In this document: piece after piece, positions 10,771 through 22,864 of the stretch
Layout of the letters: every line of letters begins with the position of its first letter
How positions within the stretch are numbered: the first letter of the stretch is position 1
NCBI GenBank assembly: GCA_050084985.1
Contig: JBITNC010000001.1
Coordinates: forward strand, 30,070,001 to 30,134,000
Direction of reading: 5' to 3'
Length of the DNA stretch: 64,000 nt
From: Nageia nagi
Lineage: Eukaryota; Pinophyta
Translations under genes and position numbers: made by a program
Notes under the pieces: model-generated
Databases searched by the model: none
What the model saw: only the letters and a program-made list of their open reading frames with translations
What the model was told of the DNA's origin: nothing

Positions 10771-11237
10771 GCTCTATTAATAATCAGCACATGTCTATAT
10801 ACAACAGGTGACTATGAGTGATGGCTTGGCATCTCCGTGATGACTTATAGTGCACCATTGATCAGTTATTTATAAGATGGCATTATTTGATTCTCTTATT
10901 TGAATATATGATGCATCTAACTAATTTTGTTCATGAGTTGCTTGTAGCATGTAGGATCTTCTTCAGAAATGCAGGTTACTCACCTTGTGTAAGCAAGCTC
11001 ATGGAGACTCACATGTCAGTTTAAAGTTGATCGACTACTATGTATAGTGAAACCAGTTGTGGTTAATGATTGTATTGTAAACCATTTTGTCAAATGGTAA
11101 TGTAGTGAGTCTCATACTAGTTCTCAAAAAGATTCTTAAATATGTAAATGTTCTCATCTCCACTTGTATCTCTATGGAGGAGAACTCTCTCTTACTCTCT
11201 CTCTTCTCTCTTCTACGCTCTATCCCAATATTGCATT
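10771..11237 (+). other. 3' untranslated region of the copia element
   Basis: No frame or domain. The only local feature is a CT-rich low-complexity run at about 11187-11216 (repeated CTCTCTT). Confidence 0.7.
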
Positions 11238-11246
11238 AAGGGGGAG
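11238..11246 (+). other. polypurine tract
   Basis: AAGGGGGAG abuts the right LTR and would prime plus-strand DNA synthesis. Confidence 0.9.
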
Positions 11247-11725
11247 TGTTAGAATTTGTAATGAAACATTGTGAATATCTAAACTCCTTATAAATTCAAT
11301 TAATGACTTAAAGGATATGTAGATACCTTAAGGGATTAATTGAAGTCTTTATTATGTGTGGACTTTGACCTTACCATGGGGTTAGTTGGTAGGTTAAAGT
11401 TAGGTCATACATTTATTGTAACCCTAACCTTACCCTTGGGTTAAAGGGAGGTTAGGGAGGTGCTCTCAAGCTATAAATAGAGGGCCTCTTCTCTTGTAAC
11501 ATAACTAAGTTTTTAGAGTAAGATTACTCTACTAGTTTGTGTAGGAGAGGAAGAGAATTGTAGTAAGAGGTACATAGATTGAGAATAGAGAACTAGTTGT
11601 GGATTTACTCCCAAGGAGGGAGGAACCACATTATATTTGTGTTATCTTGTGTGAATGGTGTTATGTTGAATTATTGAGTTTCCTAGTCTTGGACCTTGAG
11701 AATTAGAGTAGGTCTAATTCCTTCA
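11247..11725 (+). repeat. right (3') LTR of the complete copia element
   Basis: Full-length match to 2532-3010, about 97% identical by eye count. Contains the same TATA box at 11471-11480. Confidence 0.95.
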
Positions 11726-11730
11726 CATAA
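11726..11730. repeat. target-site duplication CATAA, right copy
   Basis: Identical to 2527-2531 and directly follows the terminal CA of the right LTR. Confidence 0.92.
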
Positions 11731-12244
11731 GAGTATGGAAGAATAACAACAATAGCATTTCAACATTAATAAGAGAAAAAATTTATTAGCTTACAACTAG
11801 CCATAGTTCTCATATAAATAGGAGAAAATATGGTTGTTGTAATAGGAGTTAATTGGAAGTGATAAGGATACATGTTCTTTCACTCTCCACTATGTGCCAC
11901 CAAGGGAAAAATGTCCCTCCATGAATGCCTACATATTTTCCACATGCCAAACCATGACTATAAATCCTCTCCACTCATCGCCATATCATCCATGCATGCT
12001 TAGTCACCTTTGAGGACAATATAGATTTGACCTTAGATAAATAATTTAGTAAATAATAAATAATGCATTAGCTAAATCTATAATAATAATAAATAAATGT
12101 TTATATACTCTATACTATACTATACATAAACTATAATTAATATTATATAGTATTTTTGTATACTCTATACTATACTATATATAAACTATACTTAACACTA
12201 TAAATGCCATAATTATGGACACATAGTAAAATTTTGTAGAAGCA
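11731..12244 (-). other. continuation of copia RNase H remnant, then AT-rich DNA
   Basis: Up to about 11870 the minus strand matches 30378-30510 and so completes the remnant at 2212-2531. Beyond it is AT-rich DNA with no gene. A 32-bp direct repeat (31 of 32 identical) lies at 12104-12135 and 12159-12190. Confidence 0.55.
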
Positions 12245-12890
12245 AGTTAGTCAATTCATCCAAGATTAATAAGAAACATTTTAAAACATTTGAGGCAAAA
12301 TCCAAAGTGAATAATACAATAATTAAAGGATTTTGGAAAAATAAAGATAACAATGTAATTGAATCATTAATTTTTTAAGTAGCTTTTAAAGATGAGAAAA
12401 AGCCAAGACCCTAGATTATTGACAATGGTTGTACAAAGCACATGACCAAAGATTAAAAAAGCTTTAAAAATCTACAATAGTATGAGGGATCATTCAAGTA
12501 TGAAAATAATAATGGTGCCAAAATATTTGGCAAAGGAACTATGAAAATGGGAAATGGAAAGTTGAAGTTTGAAGAAGTTTGATTTATTATTGGTTTGAAA
12601 CATAACTTATTGAGTGTTAGCCAAATATGTGATAAAGGTAATGATGTGAATTTTAAAAAATATGGATGTGAAATAAGGAGATCAAAAAGTGGAAAACTTG
12701 TAGCAATTGGAAGAAGGACAACTAATAACTTCTACACTCTAATTAAAACATATGAAGGATCTTGTCTACTTGGACAAGAAGACACTACCTAGTTATGGCA
12801 TAAAAGACTTGGACACATCAATTTTGAAAATATAGAAAAAATTAGTACAAAGTAGGTAGTAAGGGATAGCCAAGAATCTCCAAGCTATCT
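12245..12890 (+). pseudogene. copia protease and pre-integrase domain
   Basis: I-I-D-N-G-C-T-K-H-M at about 12415-12445 is the protease site, with D-N-G for the usual D-S-G. Then comes G-L-K-H-N-L-L-S-V-S-Q, a hallmark of the pre-integrase segment (open frame 12595-12792), and L-W-H-K-R-L-G-H, the zinc-binding start of integrase. A TAG at 12790 replaces the usual Gln before L-W-H. Confidence 0.85.
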
Positions 12891-13600
12891 AACATCATAT
12901 GTTATTCTTGTCAAAAAGGTAAGCAAACTAGAACCACCTTCAATACTAAAGAATATCATTCTAGCAAACCCTTTGAGTTAGTTCATACTAACTTATGTGG
13001 ACCTACCAAAACTTAGAGTATACATGACCATAAATACTTTATGTTTATTATAGATAATTACTTAAGAATGACATGGGCACACTTCCTTAAACATAAATTT
13101 GAATCCTTTGATATGTTTGCAAGTTTCAAGAATATGATTGAAAATCAGACTAGTAGAAAAAATGAGTGTCTTAGATTAGATAGAGGAGGAGAATTCATTT
13201 ATGAAGATTTTATTGAATAATATGAGAAACATGGTATCATAAGATAATTATCAAATGCTAAAATACCAAAACAAAATGGTGTTATGGAAAGAAAGAACAA
13301 AAAAATGCAAGAGATGGCTAGAATAATGATGACTAATAATATAGTATATAATAAGTTCTAGAAGGAGGCATGACAAAAATTTATTATTCAAAATAGATGT
13401 ATATTTTGAATACATTAAAATAAAATACCATACAAATTATGGTTTGGAAGAAAGGATACAGTTAAATATTTCAAAATATTTGGGAGTAAATACTACATAA
13501 GAAATACTAAAGAAAATATGGGTAAGTTTGAAGACAAAGCCGATGAAGGAATTTTTCTAGTCTACTCATGCAAAATCAAAGCCTACTAATGTTACAATAA
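12891..13600 (+). pseudogene. copia integrase core
   Basis: C-x2-C in C-Y-S-C-Q-K-G-K-Q-T-R-T is followed by V-H-T-N-L-C-G-P, where the first catalytic Asp is Asn. The second Asp remains in L-D-R-G-G-E-F and the Glu in G-V-M-E-R-K-N. Many stops and frame changes break it. Loss of the first Asp alone would abolish activity. Confidence 0.8.
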
Positions 13601-13989
13601 GAGACTTGGAAAGATTGTGGAAAGTGCATATATAAAGGTTGATGAAGGAACTTTTCAAATGTTAAGCAATTTTGATGATAATCCCATGTTTGAAGATCAA
13701 GAAGAGGAGCTATCATCACCATTATTCTCACCTAGGTCATCACCATTAGTATCTCCTCAAACATCACCACCAACATCACTTAAGGCATCAACATAAGAAA
13801 CACTTGAACCATCATCACCAAGCTCACCAAAAGCATTTGACAAACATTGGTAATTAAATCATCAAAGCCAACAAATTAATAGAGATCCCAATATGGGTGT
13901 TCAAACAAGAAGAAAGGTTGCCCATATTCAAGACCATATAAATTATGCTCTATTGTCTCATTTTGAACCCAATAATGTTGTAGAAGCAA

Positions 13990-14800
13990 GTGAAGATGAA
14001 AGTTGGGTACAGAAAATGGAAGAAGAGCTAAGTTAAATTGAAAAGAATAATATATGGGAGCTTGTTCCTAAAAGCTACTAATAAGAATGCCATTGGTACC
14101 AAGTGGGTATTCAGGAACAAATTGAATGAAGAATGCAAGGTTGTACAAAACAAGGAAATATTAGTCTATAAAGGTTATGCACAAATTGAAGGTATTGAAT
14201 TTGAAAAAACCTTTGCTCCTATAGCTAGATTAGAAGCTATTAGAATCTTTCTTACTCTAGCTATTTTCAAGAATTTTAAAGTATATCAAATGTATGTTAA
14301 ATCAACATTTTTCAATGGAAAGTTAGAAGAGGAAGTGTATATTGAGAAACCAAAAGGTTTTGAACTAGAAAATGATCCAAATTTAGTTTGTAGAATCAAG
14401 AAATCATTATATGCTATTAAACAAGCACTAAGGGCATGGTATGTAAGGATGGAAAACTATCCTCTACAATAAGGGTTTAAGAAAGGTATGGTGGATAACA
14501 ACTTGTATTTTAGAACTAAAAAATGATAATCAACTTATCATTGTTGTCTATGTGGATGATATCATTTTTGGTGTATGCAAGAATAAAAAATGCGAATTTT
14601 TTTTTGATCAAATGCAAAATAAATTTGAAATTTCTATGGTGGGTGAGTTGTATTACTTTATTGGCTTGCAAGTGAATCAATTAGATAAGGGCATATTCAT
14701 ATCTCAAATTAAATATATGAAGGATATGTTGAAAAAGTTTAACATAGAAGATAGTAAACCTATGAGCACTCCCATGATGACTAGCTACAAATTGAGCAAA
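13990..14800 (+). pseudogene. copia reverse transcriptase
   Basis: From S-W-V-Q-K-M-E-E-E-L and N-N-I-W-E-L-V-P the frame (open 14038-14472) passes G-T-K-W-V-F-R-N-K-L, F-A-P-I-A-R-L-E-A-I-R, and L-Y-A-I-K-Q-A-L-R-A-W-Y. After a frameshift near 14475-14550 the catalytic Y-V-D-D lies at 14549-14560, leading into the open frame 14552-15124. A small duplication near 14075 seems to have altered the first frame. Confidence 0.88.
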
Positions 14801-15500
14801 GAAGATGATTATTGTCCTATTGATCAAACTCTCTATAGATCAATGATTGGTGGTTTATTATATTTGATTACATCTAGACCAAATATATTACAAGCAGTGT
14901 GCATGGTTGCAAGATTTCAAGTAGCACCGAAAGAAACACATGTTACAACTGTAAAACAAGTTTTTAGATATCTCAAAGGCACTATGGATTATGGGCTATG
15001 GTATCCAAAAAGTAAAAACTTCACTCTCATTGCTTATTCAAATGCAAATTGGGTAGGTTGTGTAGATGATAGAATGAGTACAAGTGGAGGTGTATTTTTT
15101 CTAAATGATAACCTTGTATCATAGCATAGTAAAAAGCAAGACTCAATATCATTATCTATAGCTGAAGTTAAATACATTGCATTAGTCTCCTATGGTACAA
15201 AAGTTTTATGGATAAAATAAACTATGAAGGATTTTAGAATCAATATTAGTGAGCCCATTCCTATCATGTTTGATAATATTGATGCTATCAATATTTCAAA
15301 AAATCATGTTATGCTTTCAAGAATAAAATATATAGCCATCAGGTATCATTTTTTAAAAGAAAAAGTAGCAGAAGGAGAAATCAAGTTAAAGTTTGTGCCT
15401 ATGGCAGAATAAATAGCTAATATATTTACCAAACCATTTCCCCATGATGTTTTTTAATATTTAAGACAAAAATTAAGAGTGGTCAAACTTCCCAAACACT
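14801..15500 (+). pseudogene. copia RNase H
   Basis: I-G-G-L-L-Y-L and R-P-N-I are followed by D-R-M-S-T-S-G-G-V-F-F. The catalytic S-I-A-E-V-K-Y motif near 15150-15175 has V-K where A-E is expected, and a TAG at 15122 replaces Trp. I-N-I-S-K-N and the final I-F-T-K-P-F close the domain. Confidence 0.85.
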
Positions 15501-15717
15501 AGCCAACTCTTGGCTACACATTCTCATGGGGACTAATTTTCACTTTCTATTTTTTACTCTTATTTCTATTGATTTTTATTTACTTTTATAACATGAACTT
15601 GAGAATGATGCATGAATTTAGTGGGATCCCTTTGATGAGAATGGTATTTAGACATTATAGGAGAGTTTTTCACAATGTTTTCCATGGAGATTAATGACAC
15701 CCTTTTGTCATTGTTGA

Positions 15718-15731
15718 CAAAAAGGGGGAAA
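15718..15731 (+). other. polypurine tract of the second copia element
   Basis: AAAAAGGGGGAAA directly precedes TGAACATTTC, the likely first bases of the 3' LTR. Confidence 0.7.
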
Positions 15732-17900
15732 TGAACATTTCATGCATGCTTAATACCTTGAGTTTTGATAAAAAATCTAAAGGAAAATATTATTGACCTA
15801 TGGTGTTGTCATTATTATCAAAGTAGATTAAAATAAATAAGTCACAATGCCTTAAGTGAGTAAGATTGATGTTTGTAGTCCTTATGTGGTGAAGATTGAG
15901 CTTATGTGGTGATAAGTAACCTTATACAATAAGAAAAAATGTTATGTTGGAAGTGTTAAATGTATGAGAAGTTTTCCATTAGTATTTTTAGACATGTACA
16001 AGGTCTACTAAATGGAATTCGAAGATTTGAATCAAGGAATTGCAAAAGTTCTAGCAATATTTATAAGTTTGTTGAGTTATTCTATTTTGTTGCTGTTCTG
16101 GCCAAATTTGTCACTTCAAATTCTATTTTACATTAGAGTCAAACAAGAGGTAAAATGGACAAGTATAATGATATATTATTTTTACACCATTCAAAAAGGT
16201 TTTTCCATACTATTTCCATTGGATCTCTACCAAAATCAAATAGTGTTATGATGTTAGCAATATCTAGAGTGCATATTTCCTTTGTATTATGGTATTTTTA
16301 GTGTGTAGAGAAATGTTATGATATTAGTAATACCTAGACTACAAATTTCCTTCTCATGACTATGTTTCCATTGTACGAAGTAGCATAGTGATGTCACCAT
16401 CTTTTGAAGTGTTGATTTCCCTTACAAATTTTGTGTTTCCAAAGTGTGAATTCTTCAAAAGACATTGCAAAATGACCTAGATTTAATGTGAATTACATTA
16501 GGGAGAATGCATAAGAGTTTATGCAACTCTGAAAGCAATTATGCAGAGAAGCAAAACCTTCTATAAAGGTGAAATAAGTTATTTAGAGTTGCAATTGCTA
16601 TATGCAGAGAGTCCAAATCTTATGAAGAATATATTGATGTTATGTGGTGGAGATAAATAGTATGCAAAGGCAAAAAAGACTTATGCTGAGATGTTATGCA
16701 GAGGTTTAAGCCATTATGCGATCAAGAAATATCTTATGTGGTGATGGAGTTAGTTATGAGAAATCTCAAAACCTTATGCAAAGGCTCAAGTATTTATGCA
16801 AGAAGGAAGGGCTTATGTGATCAGATGTTATGCGAATATGAGGAGCCTTATGTAGAGATATGAAGTGTTATGTGAATGCCAAAATCTTATGTAGAGCTAC
16901 AAAGTATTATGTGATAGTCTATAACCTTATCCAATAATTTAATATCTTATGCAATAAAGCATATATTCTAATTTTTACTTATAAGATTATTGGTAGAACA
17001 CTTTTGAGGTTTTGATTGCTCCCTGGTCACTTGTATCATGTGTGGTAGTTACTCAAGGATGTTGTAGCTTTTTGAATTCTCAATTTTATAACTAAAATGA
17101 AACCACTTATAACTAAAATTGGAGGGCAGTTACAATTATGATGGATTGTAGGAAAGATATATATGAAAGATATTATGTTGAATATGTGCAATGAATATAT
17201 AGTGAAATGAGAAAAACTTTAGTGGTGTGAGGGTTGTAATATTTTTGGTAAAAATAATTTTTGTGATATTTTGAAGATGGGAAGTAACAAAGTCAAGACA
17301 TATTAGTATTTTGTAGCTAAAAAGGATTGAAATACATATGACTTGCAAGATGATGGGGTGAATATACATAAGCAAACTACCATTAATAATAAGAAGATAA
17401 AAGAATATAAATCAAGGCATAATAGTGACTATAAAGATTGATTGTATATTTCTTAAAGAGATAGCTAGATGATGAATGTTGATGAGCTAAAGATGAGAGA
17501 AGGATTTGTATACAACGAAGGTATTTTTATGTCAAACTTGTAAACCAGATTTGAAGTCCAAGTTGATGCTTAGCTCAAGGGTTGGTGCTCCTTATAGTAG
17601 ATACTATAGAACTGAGGGATTGGTGCTTCTTCCAATTGTTATCAACAAATGGTTGTAAAGTTAGAGATTTACATTGGCTAGATTTGGACCATGATCCAAG
17701 CAGTCTTATCTAGGAATGTAGCCATATTGATGAAGCTCATTACATTATGCATTATGTGATGGTATTTTGTGATGTTGCTTTATTTGATTTTATGATTGTA
17801 CTATTTTATTTTAAGTTGAAAAGTTAAAGTTTTAAGTTTGATTTTATCACACAGATTTATTGCCCCTCTCAGTGTCACTCGGTGTTTATTAAGAACATCC
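15732..17900 (+). repeat. probable 3' LTR of the second copia element
   Basis: Starts after the purine tract and is taken to end near 17900, shortly after a CCCCTCTCAGTGTC segment. No second copy exists in the window, so both the length (~2.2 kb) and the right border are inference. No gene lies in it. Confidence 0.45.
16505..16965 (+). repeat. dispersed TTATGY motif array in the LTR
   Basis: TTATGC or TTATGT recurs well over a dozen times in about 450 bp, often as TTATGCAGAG or TTATGTGATC, at loose spacings of roughly 20-35 bp. It looks like a much-eroded tandem array. Confidence 0.6.
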
Positions 17901-19921
17901 AAAAAAGTAATAAATTCAATGCATGACATCATGTTGATTCATACTAGCATTAGGGAATTTTTTTCTACTCTAACACCTATTCTAATGCTAAATAACCTTT
18001 TGGTAGTAGTAAGTGGTTCCCCTTAATGTGAACGTACATCTGCTTTCAATAGAGCTCTCATATTTTTATTTAGCCAAATGAAGCATTACACCAACAATAA
18101 AAAATATATATTTTTTATCTACAAAAGTATCAAATTTATCCTCTCGATAATCTATAATAGTTCCCAACCTCCTCTATTAGTTTTCTAATAATCTCAAGCA
18201 TCAATAATGACTTGATATTATTCTATAACATTCAACTTAGTTCCCTAAATTCAATTAGATTTAATAACAACTACAATCACACCAAAAGGAAGATATAACT
18301 TTGTATTGACATCCCTTTGCATACAAAATGACTTTGCAACTCCCCAAATAAGCTAAAATAAGAAAAAATACTTTCAACTTTAAAAATTATGGTCCAATGG
18401 CATACACATTATTTAGTTTTTATTAAAAGAGCTTATATTTTGTTATTTTTATTTCTCAAGATCTTATATATGGTCTATTGTTTCTAATAACAAAATAATG
18501 TATTAAATTATATCAATTTCAAAAATGTATCTTGGACTTTAGAATAAAATTTCTAACACCCTATAGTACATCCTCAAAAATAAGATCAAGTGTTTATATA
18601 AGTCTATCCATATATGTGCTTATATTCATTTTTATACTAGGTAAACCATTCACAACATAAGCTTCACCATGAAGTTTGAGAAACCATTTGTAAATAATAT
18701 TTTTTAAGGAGAGGGAATACTCACTCATTTTATTTTTACCAATGTAATTCTATGCCAAGATTTAATTTCTTCAAATCTTTGAAGTTTAGTAAGAATCAAC
18801 AAAAACAATAAGATCATTACCATTAGATTTTTTTATTTTAATAATAATTCTATAACAACCCAACTCATCTTAAGAATATCTCTTATGATAATAACAATTC
18901 AATAGGAAGAGGAGTAAGGGAACTTTGATATTTAAATGTAGAAGTTTTATTGGAATCATGATGAGTTTGAATATATATATTATTCTATAAGAATAATAGA
19001 ACCAACAACACCTAGATATATCCTATTATTAGCCTTAACGAATCACCTTCATAGAATCATGCATTAGTGTAGTGTTCCTTGTAGGTAGCAATATACTTAT
19101 ATTCTCCCATGCATAGATTTAGATGATGGCCACACATGAAATCCAAGTTAATCTTATACAAGAATTAACATAGGTCATAACAAATTGAAATTAGGGTATG
19201 TTTATACCTATACTAATTTAGTGCCAATATCTACAATATTTTTTATAAAGTTAATGAATTTAATGGGGGTAATCTTTACTTTTATATCTTATATAGTTAA
19301 TGTAGACTCTTATAATTGGAAATCTAATTCTCGATCCTTGTAATGTACTATGTTATTTTCGTATATTTCATTTACTCCTTATGGAATTTATAGCCAAAGC
19401 TTTTTATCCTAATAGAAAAACATGTAATATAATAAAATATTTTAGAATTGATCACCACCTACTAGATTAGTAGGTGATTAAAAAAGCTATCATTATGCCA
19501 TATTTTTTCAGGTGCTATAAACATATGAATATTGTGTCTCATATATAATAACTGTAAGGCCTAATATAAACTTGTTATATGTAAGATCTTAGATCAAGTG
19601 CATCTAGAGTAAGGTCCTTTGTAACCTAACATAATAATATAGACCATGAGAATAATGTTAATTTGCTAACTTAACCATACATATATATCATGAATAGAAG
19701 TTGATCAGTTTTGATCATATATACGAAAAATCTAGAAAAATAATAAATAAAAAGTTACTTAGTTTATAATAATATCCAATGAGATCTTACCACAAATTCA
19801 AGGATAAAACTAAACTTTATTTTATAGGAATATCATACATATCATATTTATTGTATAAATATTAATATATAATCCCCATATCTCAAAAGAATAAAAATAA
19901 TATTAAATATTATAAAATAAT

Positions 19922-19983
<62 letters not shown>

Positions 19984-22240
19984 ATAAGGAAAGGATGAGA
20001 TGACATATATCCAAACCTTTTTTAATAGTAAATTCCATAAAGTCTCCTCACAAGGTAGGATAATGATCTACCATGCTCTTTTACAAACATAAGCTTATGA
20101 CTAAAGCTCTCCTCATTCAATGAAAATAGTACAAATTGGATTCTTTGTTCAATTATTGTTAGTTAATTTTTTTTTTTTTATGATTTCATAACATAATGCT
20201 ACTCATTTCTCACAAATGTTTATATTTTTCCATATATTTCAAGGCATTTAACCTAATTTATGATGGTTGATACCATGAGGTTACAATGAATATTTACATA
20301 CTTTTTCTAAAATTTTATAGTATTCATGATTAATCTTTATCATAATTGGTATATATTATTTTAACATAAAATAACATAGTTATTGAATTTATTTTTTGTA
20401 CTTGCATTAGTGATTCTTAATTATAACTTATTTCCAAAGATGTTATATTATCTTAGAATTTTACATGATGTTCTTACTCATGGTATTGACCTTTCAACAT
20501 ATGCACCATTTTTTGAATTGGGGTATCATCATGATATAAATTTATTATTTTCCTTTTCAAACTTAGCATCATATTTTTTCATAGAGCCATGATCATTAAT
20601 TTTGGCATTTATCATATCACTCCTTTCATTCCATTGTTCACAAAGGGGAATAATCAAAGGCTAGATATTAGTATTTTAGATTTCGTAACTTTCTTATTTA
20701 TCTATTTATTATAGGCTAATGATTAAATACTACTTTATTAAGGATACATGTGGTTACCAATAATCTTTTCTTTAATATCATATATACATGTGTGTATACA
20801 TACAAACTTACACATATAATTAGTGCAAATATTAGTTTGACATTGCTTTACATACATTGTCATAATAGAAAACCACCTATTGGCTTGCACCTATGGTGTG
20901 TGCCTTATCTATCGAATGAACTAAATTATACACATATTTTCATTTTTGGGAATTTCAATATGTTATTTGATATCATATTCTTTCTTTACTGACAATATTA
21001 ATATCTAATAAAATTTATTGATCTGTAAGCTATATGTTTGGCAAGGAGTGCAAGTAGACTCTTACATGTCCCTCACTAACTAAAGGGGATCTAATATTAT
21101 ATTGAAGGTATTGCAAGTATCATGTACATCAATTACAAAATAATTAAGATAAACCAACTAGAAGCCATATCCATTCATTATATTGTTCTTTTGAAATAAA
21201 ACATAAACTATACTCTAGATTTGCTTTATCCCAAAGAAGGAAATATATAAACTTACATTCTTTATATTAGATTTTTTATGTATTTTTAGACTTTCTTGTA
21301 TGGCTTACTTAGATGAGTTTGGTTAAATTTTATATAATTTTACATATAGTTTGTGTGTTCCTATTATATGGCTTGTTTCATCATATTTTAACATCAACAT
21401 GGTATATAATAATGTACCCATCTAGTATGTGGTAATGTAATGAGATGGTACATTATAACATATTGTGATTGATGCTTATAATGTTTCAAAAAGAACTTAT
21501 ATTCCCATAGGATAATTAGTATCATTTTAAATTTGGTTAAGCATATTTTCATTTGTATTTGATAATAAACTTAGAGTTTAAATGTTATTTAGATTCATAT
21601 GAAGGAGCATAGTTAGTGATTTCTCTAAATATCACCTCTATTCAAGTTCTTATATACGTCTTATACACATTGCCTATTCAATACTTGGCAATAGTTTTTA
21701 GTATTGGCATTTTCTTTGGTATGTTGATATTCTATGTTTTGGTTATTATGAACACTATTATTTTCATACTTTTAGGATGAACTCACTTATTGCATGTTAT
21801 GTCTTCCATTTCATAATTATTTCTTGTTTGTGGATCTTATCCAATCAAATGCTTGTATTATGCTTTATGACATAAAAAAATATTTTCCTCCAAATGAAAC
21901 CATAACTATTGAAAGGAAAACAAAAGTTGAACAAAGAGTATCATTTGTACCCATAACCAAAGAATTTCTTACCATCATAGTAATAGTGTTTGTTCTATAA
22001 TATTATGTGAGAAGATTGATTCTTACATTTCAAGTGGTCAATACTTATAATTTAAAGGTAAGAATATGATAAACTTTAAATATCATCATCACAATAAAAT
22101 ATCTAATTTTTATTGTTTTATTTATTCTTATTCATATTTACAATAATTGTAATCAATTTTTATCATTTCATATAATATATTATTTTTAAGATAATAAATG
22201 GAAACTGGTAATTACTTTATTGTTACAAGCCTATTAACTT
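17900..22240. other. AT-rich stretch without recognisable genes
   Basis: No domain could be recognised on either strand. Short frames at 20383-20592, 20750-20992 and 21794-22000 have no recognisable product. A 9-bp inverted repeat with 3-base loop (CACCTACTA / TAGTAGGTG) lies at 19456-19476. The stretch is probably very old transposon DNA, but nothing shown here proves it. Confidence 0.6.
19916..19981. repeat. compound microsatellite (AAC)n(AAT)n
   Basis: About ten AAC units are followed directly by about ten AAT units, without interruption. Confidence 0.95.
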
Positions 22241-22860
22241 ATTTACACCTGATTTCACATATACGATTAACCGAGCACTGTAGATATGTTTTTTTTGAAA
22301 TTAAATGGTGTTGTTTTAAATCACTCCCGGCATTCAATTGACCAACTTGCCAGTACAGGGTGGCAGTCATTAAGAATATCAATTCCATCAGCAATACTTT
22401 TTCCATCTCTAAAATAATGGCACGGTCTTTAAAAGAAAGGTAGAAATTCATAAGCGCCTTATACGACCACAGTGGCTCCCGTACCAGGGCTTAAATTTTA
22501 ATGCAGATATAGTGTTGCTTCACTCCGAACATGTATAAATGATATCCCCTGGTGGTCACCAACATGTATAAATGATAGGTAAGGTGGAGTGAATAATGCC
22601 TACATTTGTATGATGTGATCGCGTCATGTAATTCACTGGTTGTCATGTATATGGTCCGAAGGTTTACCGTTTACGGACGTGAATAATGAAGATTCGACCC
22701 CTCGTATAGTACTTCGTGAACATGATTTATCAAAAATGGCTTTAGAGGAAGTCTCTGGATTTGAGCGAAGGCTATCCGGGTCCGCTGGAGTTAAAACGTT
22801 GTAGGTGTTTCTCCATCGCACGCGTGTAGAATACAAATAATTTTAGGCATGTTACGCTTT
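22240..22860. other. CpG-rich island of unknown origin
   Basis: This 620-bp stretch has some twenty or more CpG dinucleotides while neighbouring DNA has almost none. It holds a 17-bp direct repeat, AACATGTATAAATGATA, at 22528-22544 and 22561-22577, separated by 16 bases. Two minus-strand frames, 22633-22836 and 22239-22451, look less biased than the AT-rich frames around but match no family I recognise. It could be a low-copy gene relic, a promoter, or a recent insertion that has not yet decayed. Confidence 0.5.
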
Positions 22861-22864
22861 TTAG

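Larger units (their letters stand above)
2532..11725 (+). mobile_element. complete Ty1/copia LTR retrotransposon (9.2 kb)
   Basis: Two LTRs of 479 bp each, both TG...CA, enclose a Met-tRNA-type PBS, a 3.3-kb leader, a gag-protease-integrase-RT-RNase H reading region in copia order (6372-10285), a 3' region of tandem repeats and a polypurine tract. A perfect CATAA duplication flanks it. By eye the LTRs differ at about 13 of 479 positions with no indels, so this is the most recent insertion here. The coding region carries several stops and at least four frameshifts, so it is not autonomous. Length is well above the usual ~5 kb for copia because of the leader and repeat-rich 3' region. Confidence 0.95.
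12245..17900 (+). mobile_element. 5'-truncated Ty1/copia element (second copia)
   Basis: Protease, integrase, RT and RNase H relics in copia order run from 12245 to about 15500, followed by a purine tract and a probable 3' LTR. Gag, PBS and 5' LTR are missing. The spacer after integrase is rich in Ser/Pro and the 3' region has the GACAAAAAGGGGG run seen in SIRE/Maximus-type copia elements, so that lineage is suspected but not shown. The right end is inferred from a C-rich CCCCTCTCAGTGTC segment near 17865, a common 3' end of such LTRs. Confidence 0.75.

Noticed and set aside
17900-22240. A possible endogenous pararetrovirus or other coding relic on minus at 18000-19400
   Set aside because: Some minus-strand stretches read as fairly open, but no movement-protein, coat or RT motif could be found; not supported.
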